Assembly: GCA_023436115.1 (NCBI GenBank)
Contig: JAEZKQ010000026.1
Location: forward strand, 124,001 to 188,000
Direction: 5' to 3'
Source of the DNA: Bacillota bacterium
Lineage (GTDB): Bacteria; Bacillota; Clostridia; Christensenellales; SZUA-584
Length of the DNA stretch: 64,000 bases
Shown: positions 40,672 through 48,602 of the stretch, piece after piece
Numbering within the stretch: position 1 is the first letter of the stretch
How the letters are laid out: each line of letters opens with the position of its first letter
Notes under the pieces: model-generated
The model's database searches: none
The model's input: the letters and a program-made list of their open reading frames with translations, nothing else
What the model was told of the DNA's origin: nothing
Translations under genes and position numbers: made by a program

Positions 40672-43344
40672 CTACTCCGCATGTCCACAGCAGTTCTTAA
40701 ATTTCTTGCCGCTTCCGCACGGACACGGCGAATTGCGGCCAACCTTATTGCCGCTGGAATCAAGCACTTTCTTGGGCGCTTCCACAACCCGAGGCGCTTC
40801 GCGATGAATCGGCTTAGATGTGAGCTTGACATGGAACAGCATGGTGATCGTATCCTGCTGAATCTCTCTTACCATCTCTTCAAACATATCAAAGCCTTCA
40901 TTACGGTACTCGATGATAGGATCGCGCTGACCGTATGCGCGCAGGCCGATGCCCTGCCGCAGTTGATCCATCGCGTCGATATGCGCCATCCATTTTTCAT
41001 CGACCACGCGCAGCAGTATGATACGCTCGATCTCACGCATGCTCTGGCCGCCCTGCTCGATCTCCTCTTCCTTGAGTTTATAAAACGCCAGTGCTTTTTC
41101 AAGTATCTTCTGCTTTGCGGTCTCAGGTGTCAGGTCGTCGATCTCATCCTGCTTAAATAGCTGTTCTCCCTTGGGTAAAAACACCTTATAGAAATATTCT
41201 GTTAGCCCCGCAATATCCCACTCCTCCGGGTAAACATTGGCCGGGCAATAAACAGCTGTGATCTCTTCGATCAGCGATGTCATAAGGCTCACGATGTGCT
41301 CGCGTATATCCGCGTCCGTAAGCACCATACGCCGTTGTGAGTAGATGATCTCACGCTGTTTATTCATGACATCATCGTACTGAAGCACGTTCTTTCTGAT
41401 TTCGAAGTTTCTCGCTTCGATACGCTTTTGTGCCGATTCAATCTGACGCGTCAGCAGCCCCGCCGCGATCGGAATATCGTCATTCTTGCTGACGGCACCC
41501 ATGATGCCCTGAACACGCTCTCCGCCGAACAAACGCATCAAATCATCGCTCAGTGAAATGAAGAACACTGACGAACCCGGGTCTCCCTGACGTCCGCTGC
41601 GGCCGCGAAGCTGGTTGTCGATACGTCGGGATTCGTGCCGCTCCGTACCCACGATGTGCAAGCCGCCTAAGCTGACAACCTCGTCATGCTCGGGAAGCAT
41701 CGCCTTCTTATGCTTATCGAGTAACTCCGCATAACGTTTGCGTGCCCTCAATATATCTTCGTCGTCAGTGGGCGCATGGCCAACCGCCTGCTCAATCAAC
41801 TCTTCCGAAAAGTCTTCAAGGCGCATATCGGCTCTGGCGGAAAAGTCGGGGTTGCCGCCTAGTATGATGTCAGTACCGCGGCCTGCCATGTTGGTCGCAA
41901 TCGTGACCGCACCTTTTTTACCCGCCTGCGCAATGATCAGCGCTTCCTTTTCATGGTTCTTGGCGTTAAGCACGTTGTGCTTGATACCGGTTCGCACCAG
42001 CATGCCGGATAGCCGCTCGGATTTTTCAACCGATACCGTACCGACAAGCACAGGGCGTCCTGTCTGATGCACACGCTTAATCTCTTCCACCACCGCCCGG
42101 AACTTGCCTTCCTCAGTTGCGTAGATCACGTCGTTCATGTCGTCGCGTATCATCGGTTTGTTTGTGGGAATCAGCACGACGTCCAGGCTGTATATACCCT
42201 GAAACTCGTCTTCTTCTGTTTTAGCCGTACCCGTCATGCCCGAGAGTTTTGTGTACATGCGGAAATAATTCTGAAACGTAATGGTGGCCAATGTGCGTGT
42301 CTCGCGCTCCACCTTGACGTTCTCCTTGGCTTCAATAGCCTGATGCAAGCCGTCGGAATAACGGCGGCCCATCATCAAACGGCCGGTGAACTCGTCTACG
42401 ATAATGACTTGACCGTCTTTAACAACATAGTCGATATCGCGTTTCATAAGGTTGTTGGCCTTCAGCGCCTGATTGATATGATGGTTAAGCTCCGTGTTTT
42501 CAATATCCGACAGGTTCTCAACGCCAAACGCTCTTTCCGATTTCGCAACGCCCTGCTCTGTCAGGTTCACGGCTTTGAGTTTTTCATCGATTGTAAAGTC
42601 CTCTTCCTCTTTGAGTTGCTTCACAAACCTGTCTACCGTAGCGTACATATCTGTACTCTTGTCTCCCGCACCGGATATAATGAGCGGCGTTCTGGCCTCG
42701 TCGATGAGTATACTGTCAACCTCGTCAACAACCGCAAAATACAGATCTCGCTGTACCATACGTTCCTTGCGGATGACCATGTTGTCTCTTAAATAGTCAA
42801 AACCGAACTCGTTATTCGTGCCGTAGACGATATCACAGCTATATGCTTTACGCCTGTCTTCCGGCGATACCTCGTGAATAATCAAACCGACAGTATAGCC
42901 AAGGAAAGTATAGAGCTTACCCATCCACTCCGAGTCTCTTTTGGCCAGATAGTCGTTAACGGTCACAACATGCACACCTTTTCCGGTCAGCGCATTGAGA
43001 CACACGGCCAGCGTCGCCACCAGCGTTTTACCTTCGCCTGTCTTCATTTCAGCGATACGCCCCTGATGCAATACGATACCACCGATTAGCTGTACATAGA
43101 AATGGCGCATACCCAATACACGGCTTGATGCTTCCCTAACCTGCGCAAACACTTCAGGCAGCAGGTCGTCAAGGCTTTCTCCGTCTGCATAGCGTTTTTT
43201 AAATTCATCTGTTTTAGCGGCAAGCTCACTGTCACTAAGCGCCTTGAATTGACTCTCCAAAGCCTCCACTTCGTCGGCTATTTTTCTGATCTTCTTAAGC
43301 CGGGAGTCATTGCTTCCCGAAATCATATTTTTTAAAAGGCCCAT
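40672..43344 (-). CDS. secA: Preprotein translocase ATPase subunit SecA
   Basis: Motor ATPase driving proteins through SecYEG. The 890-residue product starts MGLLKNMISGSNDSRLKKIR at 43344, after AAAAGGGGAAAAT; an upstream in-frame extension is not needed. Walker A MKTGEGKTLVA near residue 103, AVVDEVDSILIDEARTPLI near 205, and TNMAGRGTDIILGG near 490 are all present. The C-terminus is a SEC-C zinc motif (CPCGSGKKFKNCC) behind a short linker. It is followed by prfB, a common pairing. Confidence 0.96.
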   Translation of the reverse strand: MGLLKNMISGSNDSRLKKIRKIADEVEALESQFKALSDSELAAKTDEFKKRYADGESLDDLLPEVFAQVREASSRVLGMRHFYVQLIGGIVLHQGRIAEMKTGEGKTLVATLAVCLNALTGKGVHVVTVNDYLAKRDSEWMGKLYTFLGYTVGLIIHEVSPEDRRKAYSCDIVYGTNNEFGFDYLRDNMVIRKERMVQRDLYFAVVDEVDSILIDEARTPLIISGAGDKSTDMYATVDRFVKQLKEEEDFTIDEKLKAVNLTEQGVAKSERAFGVENLSDIENTELNHHINQALKANNLMKRDIDYVVKDGQVIIVDEFTGRLMMGRRYSDGLHQAIEAKENVKVERETRTLATITFQNYFRMYTKLSGMTGTAKTEEDEFQGIYSLDVVLIPTNKPMIRDDMNDVIYATEEGKFRAVVEEIKRVHQTGRPVLVGTVSVEKSERLSGMLVRTGIKHNVLNAKNHEKEALIIAQAGKKGAVTIATNMAGRGTDIILGGNPDFSARADMRLEDFSEELIEQAVGHAPTDDEDILRARKRYAELLDKHKKAMLPEHDEVVSLGGLHIVGTERHESRRIDNQLRGRSGRQGDPGSSVFFISLSDDLMRLFGGERVQGIMGAVSKNDDIPIAAGLLTRQIESAQKRIEARNFEIRKNVLQYDDVMNKQREIIYSQRRMVLTDADIREHIVSLMTSLIEEITAVYCPANVYPEEWDIAGLTEYFYKVFLPKGEQLFKQDEIDDLTPETAKQKILEKALAFYKLKEEEIEQGGQSMREIERIILLRVVDEKWMAHIDAMDQLRQGIGLRAYGQRDPIIEYRNEGFDMFEEMVREIQQDTITMLFHVKLTSKPIHREAPRVVEAPKKVLDSSGNKVGRNSPCPCGSGKKFKNCCGHAE

Positions 43345-43719
43345 ATTTTCCCCTTTTCTTCCACCTTTTAGAGTGACAGAATCGATCGTATATCTCAAAT
43401 AGATGAAAACATACTGTATCATTCTACCACTGAGCGCCATGATACGCAAGCTGCAGACCCTCTAAACGGGGCTGCCGTCTGTGAATAAAACGTAAAACAT
43501 TCCAGCCATATATTAGTACCGCGACTCATTATAAGGATGCTTATAACTTTGAAATTTTTTATACGAATGTTATTATATACATAATGATAATGAATGGTTT
43601 TATAAGTTATTGGACACATTTCGACATTTTGCTGTTAAAAGCTTCTTGCGGCGTTGACTTTTTTTCCTTTTGTGTGGTATGTTTTAAGAATAATTTTTAA
43701 GGTATAAAGGGGAAAAGCT
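43345..43719. other. Divergent intergenic region between secA and korD
   Basis: About 375 bases with no open frame of note. A plus-strand promoter candidate is TTGACT (43654-43659) and TATGTT (43678-43683), spacer 18, about 36 bases before korD. AT-rich repeats around 43575-43600 were considered as a metal-repressor site but do not form a good palindrome. Confidence 0.5.
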
Positions 43720-43926
43720 GTGGCTAAGGTGACAATCAACAAAGATGCCTGCAAAGGCTGCGGGCTGTGTGTAACGGTGTGCCCCAAAAACATCGTTGTG
43801 CTCTCAAAAACACATATCAACGCAAAAGGATATAATCCTATGGAAATCACGGATATGAGTTTGTGCATCGGCTGTGCCAACTGTGCAAAAACATGCCCTG
43901 ATTTTGTGTTGACAGTCGAAAAATAG
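43720..43926 (+). CDS. korD: 2-oxoacid:ferredoxin oxidoreductase delta subunit (ferredoxin)
   Basis: A 68-residue 2[4Fe-4S] ferredoxin with CKGCGLCVTVCPKN near residue 11 and CIGCANCAKTCPDF near 47. GTG is the start, with AGGGG seven bases upstream; no ATG is available near. It is the first gene of a four-gene operon encoding a 2-oxoacid:ferredoxin oxidoreductase of the Kor/Vor type, and would carry electrons from the TPP site to external ferredoxin. Confidence 0.88.
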   Translation: MAKVTINKDACKGCGLCVTVCPKNIVVLSKTHINAKGYNPMEITDMSLCIGCANCAKTCPDFVLTVEK

Positions 43927-43973
43927 TAAGCCTAAAAAAGAGGCTTGTAATAAATTTTTAAGGTGGCGACAGA

Positions 43974-45035
43974 ATGGCAAAAGTTTTAATGAAAGGTAAT
44001 GAGGCTATCGCGGAAGCGGCCATCCAGGCAGGATGCCGGTTCTTTTTTGGCTACCCGATCACGCCTCAAAATCAGATACCCGAGTATATGTCGCGGCGTA
44101 TGCCCGAGGTCGGCGGCACATTTTTGCAGGCTGAATCTGAAATTTCCGCGATCAATATGGTTTATGGAGCAGCAGGTGCAGGCGCGCGCGTGATGACATC
44201 TTCGTCGTCCCCCGGCATCAGCTTAAAGCAGGAAGGCATCAGCTATATCGCATGTGCCGAGCTCCCTTGCGTCATCGTAAACATCGTCCGCAGCGGACCC
44301 GGACTCGGCGGTATTCTTCCTTCACAGGGAGACTATTTTCAGTCCGTCAAAGGCGGCGGCCATGGTGACTACCGTCTCATCGTTTATGCACCCTCGTCAG
44401 TTCAAGAGGCGGCAGACTGTGTCATGGAGGCTTTTGAAACGTCCGATTATTACCGTGTCCCCGCACTTATCGTAGGAGATGGCATGATCGGCCAGATGAT
44501 GGAGCCCGTCGAGTTCAAGCAGCCCAAAAAGCGTGATCTGCCTGCCAAATCGTGGGCAGCCACAGGTTATGACGGTACACGGCCGCGCGCTGTCGTCAAC
44601 TCGCTTTATATCGAGGCCGACGAAATGTGCGCCGTGTCTGCAAGGCTTCAGAGCGTTTACCGTCAGATTGAGCAGAACGAAACGCAATATGATACATTCA
44701 TGATGGATGATGCAGAAATATGCATTGTGGCATACGGTACCACCTCGCGTATCGTACGCAATGCCATCACCAAAGCGCGCAGCGAATATGGCATTAAGGC
44801 GGGTTTGATCCGTCCCATCACCATATGGCCTTATCCCTCGCAGGCGATTGCCGACGCAGCCAAAACATGCAAGGCTTTCCTTTCTGTCGAAATGAGCACA
44901 GGCCAGATGGTCGAAGATGTGCGTCTCGCCGTCAACGGGGCGCGTCCCGTATCGTTTTTCGGCACCACGGGCGGTATAATCCCCACACCGAAACAGGTTA
45001 TTGAAAAGCTTATTGAGATAAAGGAGGGACTGTAG
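43974..45035 (+). CDS. korA: 2-oxoacid:ferredoxin oxidoreductase alpha subunit (KorA/VorB type)
   Basis: A 353-residue subunit with the pyrimidine-binding domain. FFFGYPITPQNQIPEYMSRR near residue 23 and the substrate segment AGARVMTSSSSPGISLKQEG are characteristic. It is in the size class annotated VorB (2-oxoisovalerate) in Clostridia, but very similar genes make 2-oxoglutarate oxidoreductases, and the sequence alone does not decide. Given icd in this region, 2-oxoglutarate to succinyl-CoA is a reasonable guess; branched-chain oxoacids are the alternative. It overlaps closely with korB (1 base between). Confidence 0.88.
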   Translation: MAKVLMKGNEAIAEAAIQAGCRFFFGYPITPQNQIPEYMSRRMPEVGGTFLQAESEISAINMVYGAAGAGARVMTSSSSPGISLKQEGISYIACAELPCVIVNIVRSGPGLGGILPSQGDYFQSVKGGGHGDYRLIVYAPSSVQEAADCVMEAFETSDYYRVPALIVGDGMIGQMMEPVEFKQPKKRDLPAKSWAATGYDGTRPRAVVNSLYIEADEMCAVSARLQSVYRQIEQNETQYDTFMMDDAEICIVAYGTTSRIVRNAITKARSEYGIKAGLIRPITIWPYPSQAIADAAKTCKAFLSVEMSTGQMVEDVRLAVNGARPVSFFGTTGGIIPTPKQVIEKLIEIKEGL

Positions 45036-45036
45036 C

Positions 45037-45774
45037 ATGGCAGTTGTATTTAAAAAAACCCCGCTCATCCGCGACGTTCCTTTCCATTATTGCCCCGGTT
45101 GCACACACGGCATTGCGCACAGGCTAGTGGCCGAATGCATCGAGGAGATGGGTCTTAAGGAAAAGGCAATCGGCATCGCCCCTGTGGGCTGTGCTGTGTT
45201 CGCCTACAAGTATTTTGACATCGATATGTTTGAGGCCGCTCATGGCCGCGCGCCCGCTGTGGCCACAGGCGCAAAGCGTGTGCATCCTGATAATCTTGTA
45301 TTCACCTATCAGGGTGACGGCGATCTGGCGTCTATCGGCGCAGCGGAAATCGTTCATGCGGCTGCACGCGGTGAGAAGATCACCACCATATTCATCAATA
45401 ACGCCATATATGGCATGACAGGCGGACAGATGGCACCGACAACGCTGGTGGGACAGAAGACCACAACATCTCCTTACGGACGTGACGCGAGCCATTGCGG
45501 CTACCCCGTTCGTGTATCAGAAATGCTGTCGACTCTGGAAGGTGCGGCCTATATTGAACGTGTCTCCTTGCACGATGTCCCCAATATCAACAAAGCAAAG
45601 AAAGCGGTCCGAAAGGCTTTTGAAACCCAGATGTCCGGCAAGGGTTTCTCACTCGTCGAGATACTTTCCACTTGTCCCACAAACTGGGGCCTCTCCCCCG
45701 TCGAATCGATAAACTGGCTCAAGGAAAACATGATCCCGTATTATCCTCTCGGCGTGTATAAGGAGGCGAAGTAA
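45037..45774 (+). CDS. korB: 2-oxoacid:ferredoxin oxidoreductase beta subunit (TPP-binding)
   Basis: A 245-residue subunit binding thiamine pyrophosphate. HYCPGCTHGIAHRLVAECIE opens the domain, GDGDLASIGAAEIVHAAARG with FINNAIYGMTGGQMAPTT carries the GDG...NN TPP/Mg motif. The Cys in YCPGC probably helps bind a cluster. The gene starts one base after korA and is one base before korC, so translation is coupled. Confidence 0.9.
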   Translation: MAVVFKKTPLIRDVPFHYCPGCTHGIAHRLVAECIEEMGLKEKAIGIAPVGCAVFAYKYFDIDMFEAAHGRAPAVATGAKRVHPDNLVFTYQGDGDLASIGAAEIVHAAARGEKITTIFINNAIYGMTGGQMAPTTLVGQKTTTSPYGRDASHCGYPVRVSEMLSTLEGAAYIERVSLHDVPNINKAKKAVRKAFETQMSGKGFSLVEILSTCPTNWGLSPVESINWLKENMIPYYPLGVYKEAK

Positions 45775-45775
45775 C

Positions 45776-46312
45776 ATGACAAGTGAAATGATAATGGCAG
45801 GCTTTGGCGGTCAGGGCGTGCTTCTGATGGGACAGCTTATCGCCTATGCGGGCATGATTGAAGAAAAAAACGTGTCGTGGCTGCCGTCATACGGCCCCGA
45901 GATGCGCGGCGGCACGGCCAACTGCTGTGTCATCGTGTCCAGCGATCCCGTCGGCTCCCCCGTTGTCACAGAAGCAGACGCTGTAATCGTAATGAATAAG
46001 CCCTCTCTGGACAAATACGAGAGCGCTCTAAAACCGGGCGGTGCACTGTTTATTAATTCGTCTCTGATAGACAAAAAAGCGACGCGCAGTGATATCGATG
46101 TGCACTATATACCCGTCAACGATATTGCGACCGAACTGGGCAATCCGCGTGTGGCTAACATCGTGATGTTGGGCGCATACGTAGCTTCTTCCGGCGCTGT
46201 CAGCAAAAAAAGCGTGATCGAGGCTGTAGAGTATGTACTGGGTCACGGCAAAGCGCACTTGATACCGATCAATGAAAAGGCCTTCGATGAAGGCGCAAAA
46301 CGTGTTAAATAG
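45776..46312 (+). CDS. korC: 2-oxoacid:ferredoxin oxidoreductase gamma subunit
   Basis: A 178-residue subunit of the 2-oxoacid:acceptor oxidoreductase gamma family. MAGFGGQGVLLMGQLIAYAG at the start and LPSYGPEMRGGTANCCVIVS near residue 40 are the family landmarks and help bind CoA or stabilise the complex. It completes a four-subunit enzyme: delta, alpha, beta, gamma. A terminator follows shortly after its stop. Confidence 0.9.
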   Translation: MTSEMIMAGFGGQGVLLMGQLIAYAGMIEEKNVSWLPSYGPEMRGGTANCCVIVSSDPVGSPVVTEADAVIVMNKPSLDKYESALKPGGALFINSSLIDKKATRSDIDVHYIPVNDIATELGNPRVANIVMLGAYVASSGAVSKKSVIEAVEYVLGHGKAHLIPINEKAFDEGAKRVK

Positions 46313-46322
46313 GCTTAAAGCA

Positions 46323-46352
46323 AAAAGAGCTTCTTTGATGAGGCTCTTTTTT
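46323..46352 (+). terminator. Terminator of the korDABC operon
   Basis: AAGAGC and GCTCTT pair around a 12-base loop and are followed by TTTTTT. It sits 11 bases past the korC stop. Confidence 0.85.
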
Positions 46353-46383
46353 ATTTGCAGTGGATCTTTTATCAATAGGCTAT

Positions 46384-46659
46384 TTAAACATCACAGGCTT
46401 CACAGAATTTGATCGACAGAGGCAGCTTTTTGCCGCAGTAAATACAGTTTTCGATTTTGCCCGTTTTTCTTTGTCCGCAGGTACTGCAGTATGCTGAGCC
46501 TGTCATGATTTCAGAACTACAGTGCGGGCAGGCCAAAACTGCCGTTCCATGCATGCGTCCGCTTTTAAGCGCCGCATGTGTTTTCACTTGATGCAAAGAC
46601 ACATCCCTTGCCGCGTTTCTCTCTGAATCTCTGATCTCCGGGTTTCTGGATTGACTCAT
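46384..46659 (-). CDS. Double zinc-ribbon protein behind a candidate Mn2+ riboswitch
   Basis: A 91-residue soluble protein. The first 40 residues are polar and probably unstructured. Residues 44-88 carry four CxxC pairs, CPHC, CSTC, CIYC and CEAC, arranged as a double zinc ribbon. There is no membrane segment or enzyme domain. GGAGG lies five bases before the ATG. The gene starts 40 bases after the terminator of a yybP-ykoY-like leader, so it may be induced by manganese. It could be a metal-binding or adaptor protein, but its function is unknown. Confidence 0.8.
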   Translation of the reverse strand: MSQSRNPEIRDSERNAARDVSLHQVKTHAALKSGRMHGTAVLACPHCSSEIMTGSAYCSTCGQRKTGKIENCIYCGKKLPLSIKFCEACDV

Positions 46660-46698
46660 TTTTACCTCCGGCTTTCATTTATTCGTTCTTATAGAAAC

Positions 46699-46820
46699 AA
46701 AAAGACTTTTAGCTTGATAACTCAACCAAGCTAAAAGTCTCGTTTCCTTAAAAGGCTGTATAACCAGATGCCTTAGGGCATCGTACTGTTGGCTTTACAG
46801 AATAACTACTCCCTCTTAAC
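46699..46820 (-). promoter_or_regulatory. yybP-ykoY-type Mn2+ riboswitch with terminator
   Basis: The leader begins GTTAAGAGGGAGTAG (46820-46806), close to the GGGGAGUAG of the family, and later has CCAACAG, CTGGTTATA and ACGAGACTTTT in the family order. The 5' segment GUUAAGAG (46820-46813) can pair fully (with wobbles) with CUUUUAGC (46737-46730). CUUUUAGC is also the 5' arm of a strong terminator, AGACTTTTAGCTTG (46740-46727) with CAAGCTAAAAGTCT (46716-46703), ending in five T. Closing of P1 by ligand would block the terminator, so this is predicted to be an ON switch. Confidence 0.75.
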
Positions 46821-46826
46821 ATTATT

Positions 46827-46856
46827 ATTTTACGCTGTGGACAAACCCGCTGTCAA
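46827..46856 (-). promoter_or_regulatory. Promoter of the riboswitch-zinc-ribbon unit
   Basis: TTGACA (46856-46851) and TAAAAT (46832-46827), 18 bases apart. The expected start of the RNA is at the first base of the aptamer P1. Confidence 0.75.
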
Positions 46857-46878
46857 TGAACGATATGTGAACAAAAAT

Positions 46879-46910
46879 GAAAAAGAGCCTCTGCACATCG
46901 AGAAGCTCTT
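46879..46910 (-). terminator. Terminator of the ilv operon
   Basis: AAGAGC (46910-46905) and GCTCTT (46888-46883) pair and are followed by a T run, 26 bases past the ilvB stop. Confidence 0.8.
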
Positions 46911-46935
46911 CTATGAGTTTTTATATTGACACTCA

Positions 46936-48591
46936 TTAAGAAATGTTCATCAAGATATTATCGATCGCTGCACCCGGCGGAACCATGGGCAGCACCATCG
47001 TATCCTGATCGATCACACAATGGATAAGCGACGGGCCTTGGTGACTAAGTGCCGCTTGCAGGGCCTGCCGGAACGCCTCCACATTATCGATCTTCTGAGC
47101 GAAATACCCAAACCCGCGTGCGATGGCACAAAAATCCATGGACGGCAGTGTGGTTTCCGAATAGCGCTTGTTGAAAAGCAGTGTCTGCCATTGGCGTACC
47201 ATACCCAGCGTGTTATTGTCAAAAAGTATCGTCACCACAGGGATATTATAACGCGTCGTTGTCGCCATCTCATTAAGATTCATACGCAGACAGCCGTCAC
47301 CCGTGATATGCAGCACTTTTTTTTCGGGGTGCGCGACCTGCGCGCCGATAGCCGCACCGAGGCCATAACCCATCGTGCCGAGCCCCCCCGACGTTAAAAA
47401 CTTGTCGTGTTTTTTAAACGGGTAATACTGCGCCGTCCACATCTGATGCTGGCCCACATCAGTGACGATGATGGTATCCTCGCCGAGGCGCTCATTGATT
47501 GCCTCCATGATTTGTTTTGGCAGATGCCCTTCGGGTATATGCGCTTCGTTCTCCGCTTTCCATTCGTTGATACTTTTCACCCATTCAGGATGTTTCTTCT
47601 GCGGCATAAGCGGATTCAGCTGGGTCAGCGCCGTCTTGATATCCTGAATCACATGGACATGAGTGGGTATGTTTTTATTGACCTCAGAAGCGTCGATATC
47701 GATCTGTATGATCTTCGCGTGCGACGCAAACTTGCTCACGTCGCCAGTCACCCTGTCGCTGAAGCGAGCACCCAGAACGATGAGCAGATCGCAGTTTTGA
47801 AACGCCATGTTGCTTGCCTTCGTGCCGTGCATGCCCACCATGCCCATATAAAGCGGATGCTTGGACGGGAATGAGCTCACGCCCATCAGAGTGCAGGCCA
47901 CGGGCGCGTCGATATGCTCGGCCAGCTTGAAAAGCTCGTCACTTGCACCCGAAAGCACCACGCCGCCTCCCGCGAGTATGACGGGCTTTTCCGCCTTATC
48001 AATGAGTACCTTGATGTCCTGTGCTGGTATATCCGAATACTTGCACGCGATACTGTAATCACTTTCGGGCGGCGTATATTCGCATACCTGTGTGAAAATA
48101 TCGCTTGTGATATCGATAAGTACCGGGCCCGGCCGTCCGCAGCGCGCGAACGCAAAAGCCTCGCGGAACACGTCGGATATTTTTGTGATATCCTTGATCT
48201 GATAATTATGCTTGGTTATGGGCATCGACACGCCCATGATGTCCACTTCCTGAAAGCTGTCGGTGCCCAGCAGGCTGGCCGGTACGTTGCCTGTGATGGC
48301 GACAACGGGAATGGAATCCATATAGGCCGTCGCCAGCCCCGTCACAAGATTGGTACAGCCGGGGCCGGATGTCGCAATGCAAACGCCCACCTTGCCCGTG
48401 GCACGTGCGTAACCGTCCGCCGCGTGCGAAGCACCCTGCTCATGAGCCGTTTCAATATGTCTGATCGTCGATCTCTCGTCATACAGCGCGTCGTAAAGCT
48501 TGATGACCTTGCCGCCCGGATAACCGAATACGGTATCCACGCTTTCACGCTTCAAGCACTCCATGATAATTTGTACGCCTGTTAATTGCAT
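46936..48591 (-). CDS. ilvB: Acetolactate synthase large subunit
   Basis: Makes 2-acetolactate from two pyruvates, or acetohydroxybutyrate from pyruvate and 2-oxobutyrate. 551 residues. TPP- and FAD-linked motifs: FGYPGGKVIKLYDALYD near residue 22, ETAHEQGASHAADGYARATG with the catalytic Glu near 49, and the GDGCLRMN...NNNTLGMV TPP/Mg site near 430-460. It is the last gene of ilvN-ilvC-cimA-leuB-ilvD-ilvB and is far from its regulatory subunit ilvN, which heads the operon. A GGGGGAG site precedes it. Confidence 0.94.
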   Translation of the reverse strand: MQLTGVQIIMECLKRESVDTVFGYPGGKVIKLYDALYDERSTIRHIETAHEQGASHAADGYARATGKVGVCIATSGPGCTNLVTGLATAYMDSIPVVAITGNVPASLLGTDSFQEVDIMGVSMPITKHNYQIKDITKISDVFREAFAFARCGRPGPVLIDITSDIFTQVCEYTPPESDYSIACKYSDIPAQDIKVLIDKAEKPVILAGGGVVLSGASDELFKLAEHIDAPVACTLMGVSSFPSKHPLYMGMVGMHGTKASNMAFQNCDLLIVLGARFSDRVTGDVSKFASHAKIIQIDIDASEVNKNIPTHVHVIQDIKTALTQLNPLMPQKKHPEWVKSINEWKAENEAHIPEGHLPKQIMEAINERLGEDTIIVTDVGQHQMWTAQYYPFKKHDKFLTSGGLGTMGYGLGAAIGAQVAHPEKKVLHITGDGCLRMNLNEMATTTRYNIPVVTILFDNNTLGMVRQWQTLLFNKRYSETTLPSMDFCAIARGFGYFAQKIDNVEAFRQALQAALSHQGPSLIHCVIDQDTMVLPMVPPGAAIDNILMNIS

Positions 48592-48602
48592 AAGTCTCCC
48601 CC

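Noticed and set aside
42067..42792. A 241-codon plus-strand frame opposite secA
   Set aside because: Antisense shadow of a conserved gene with no recognisable protein features.
43575..43600. AATGATAATGAATGG as a Fur/PerR-type operator upstream of secA and korD
   Set aside because: Only one half resembles the consensus and there is no good dyad; the region is simply AT-rich.
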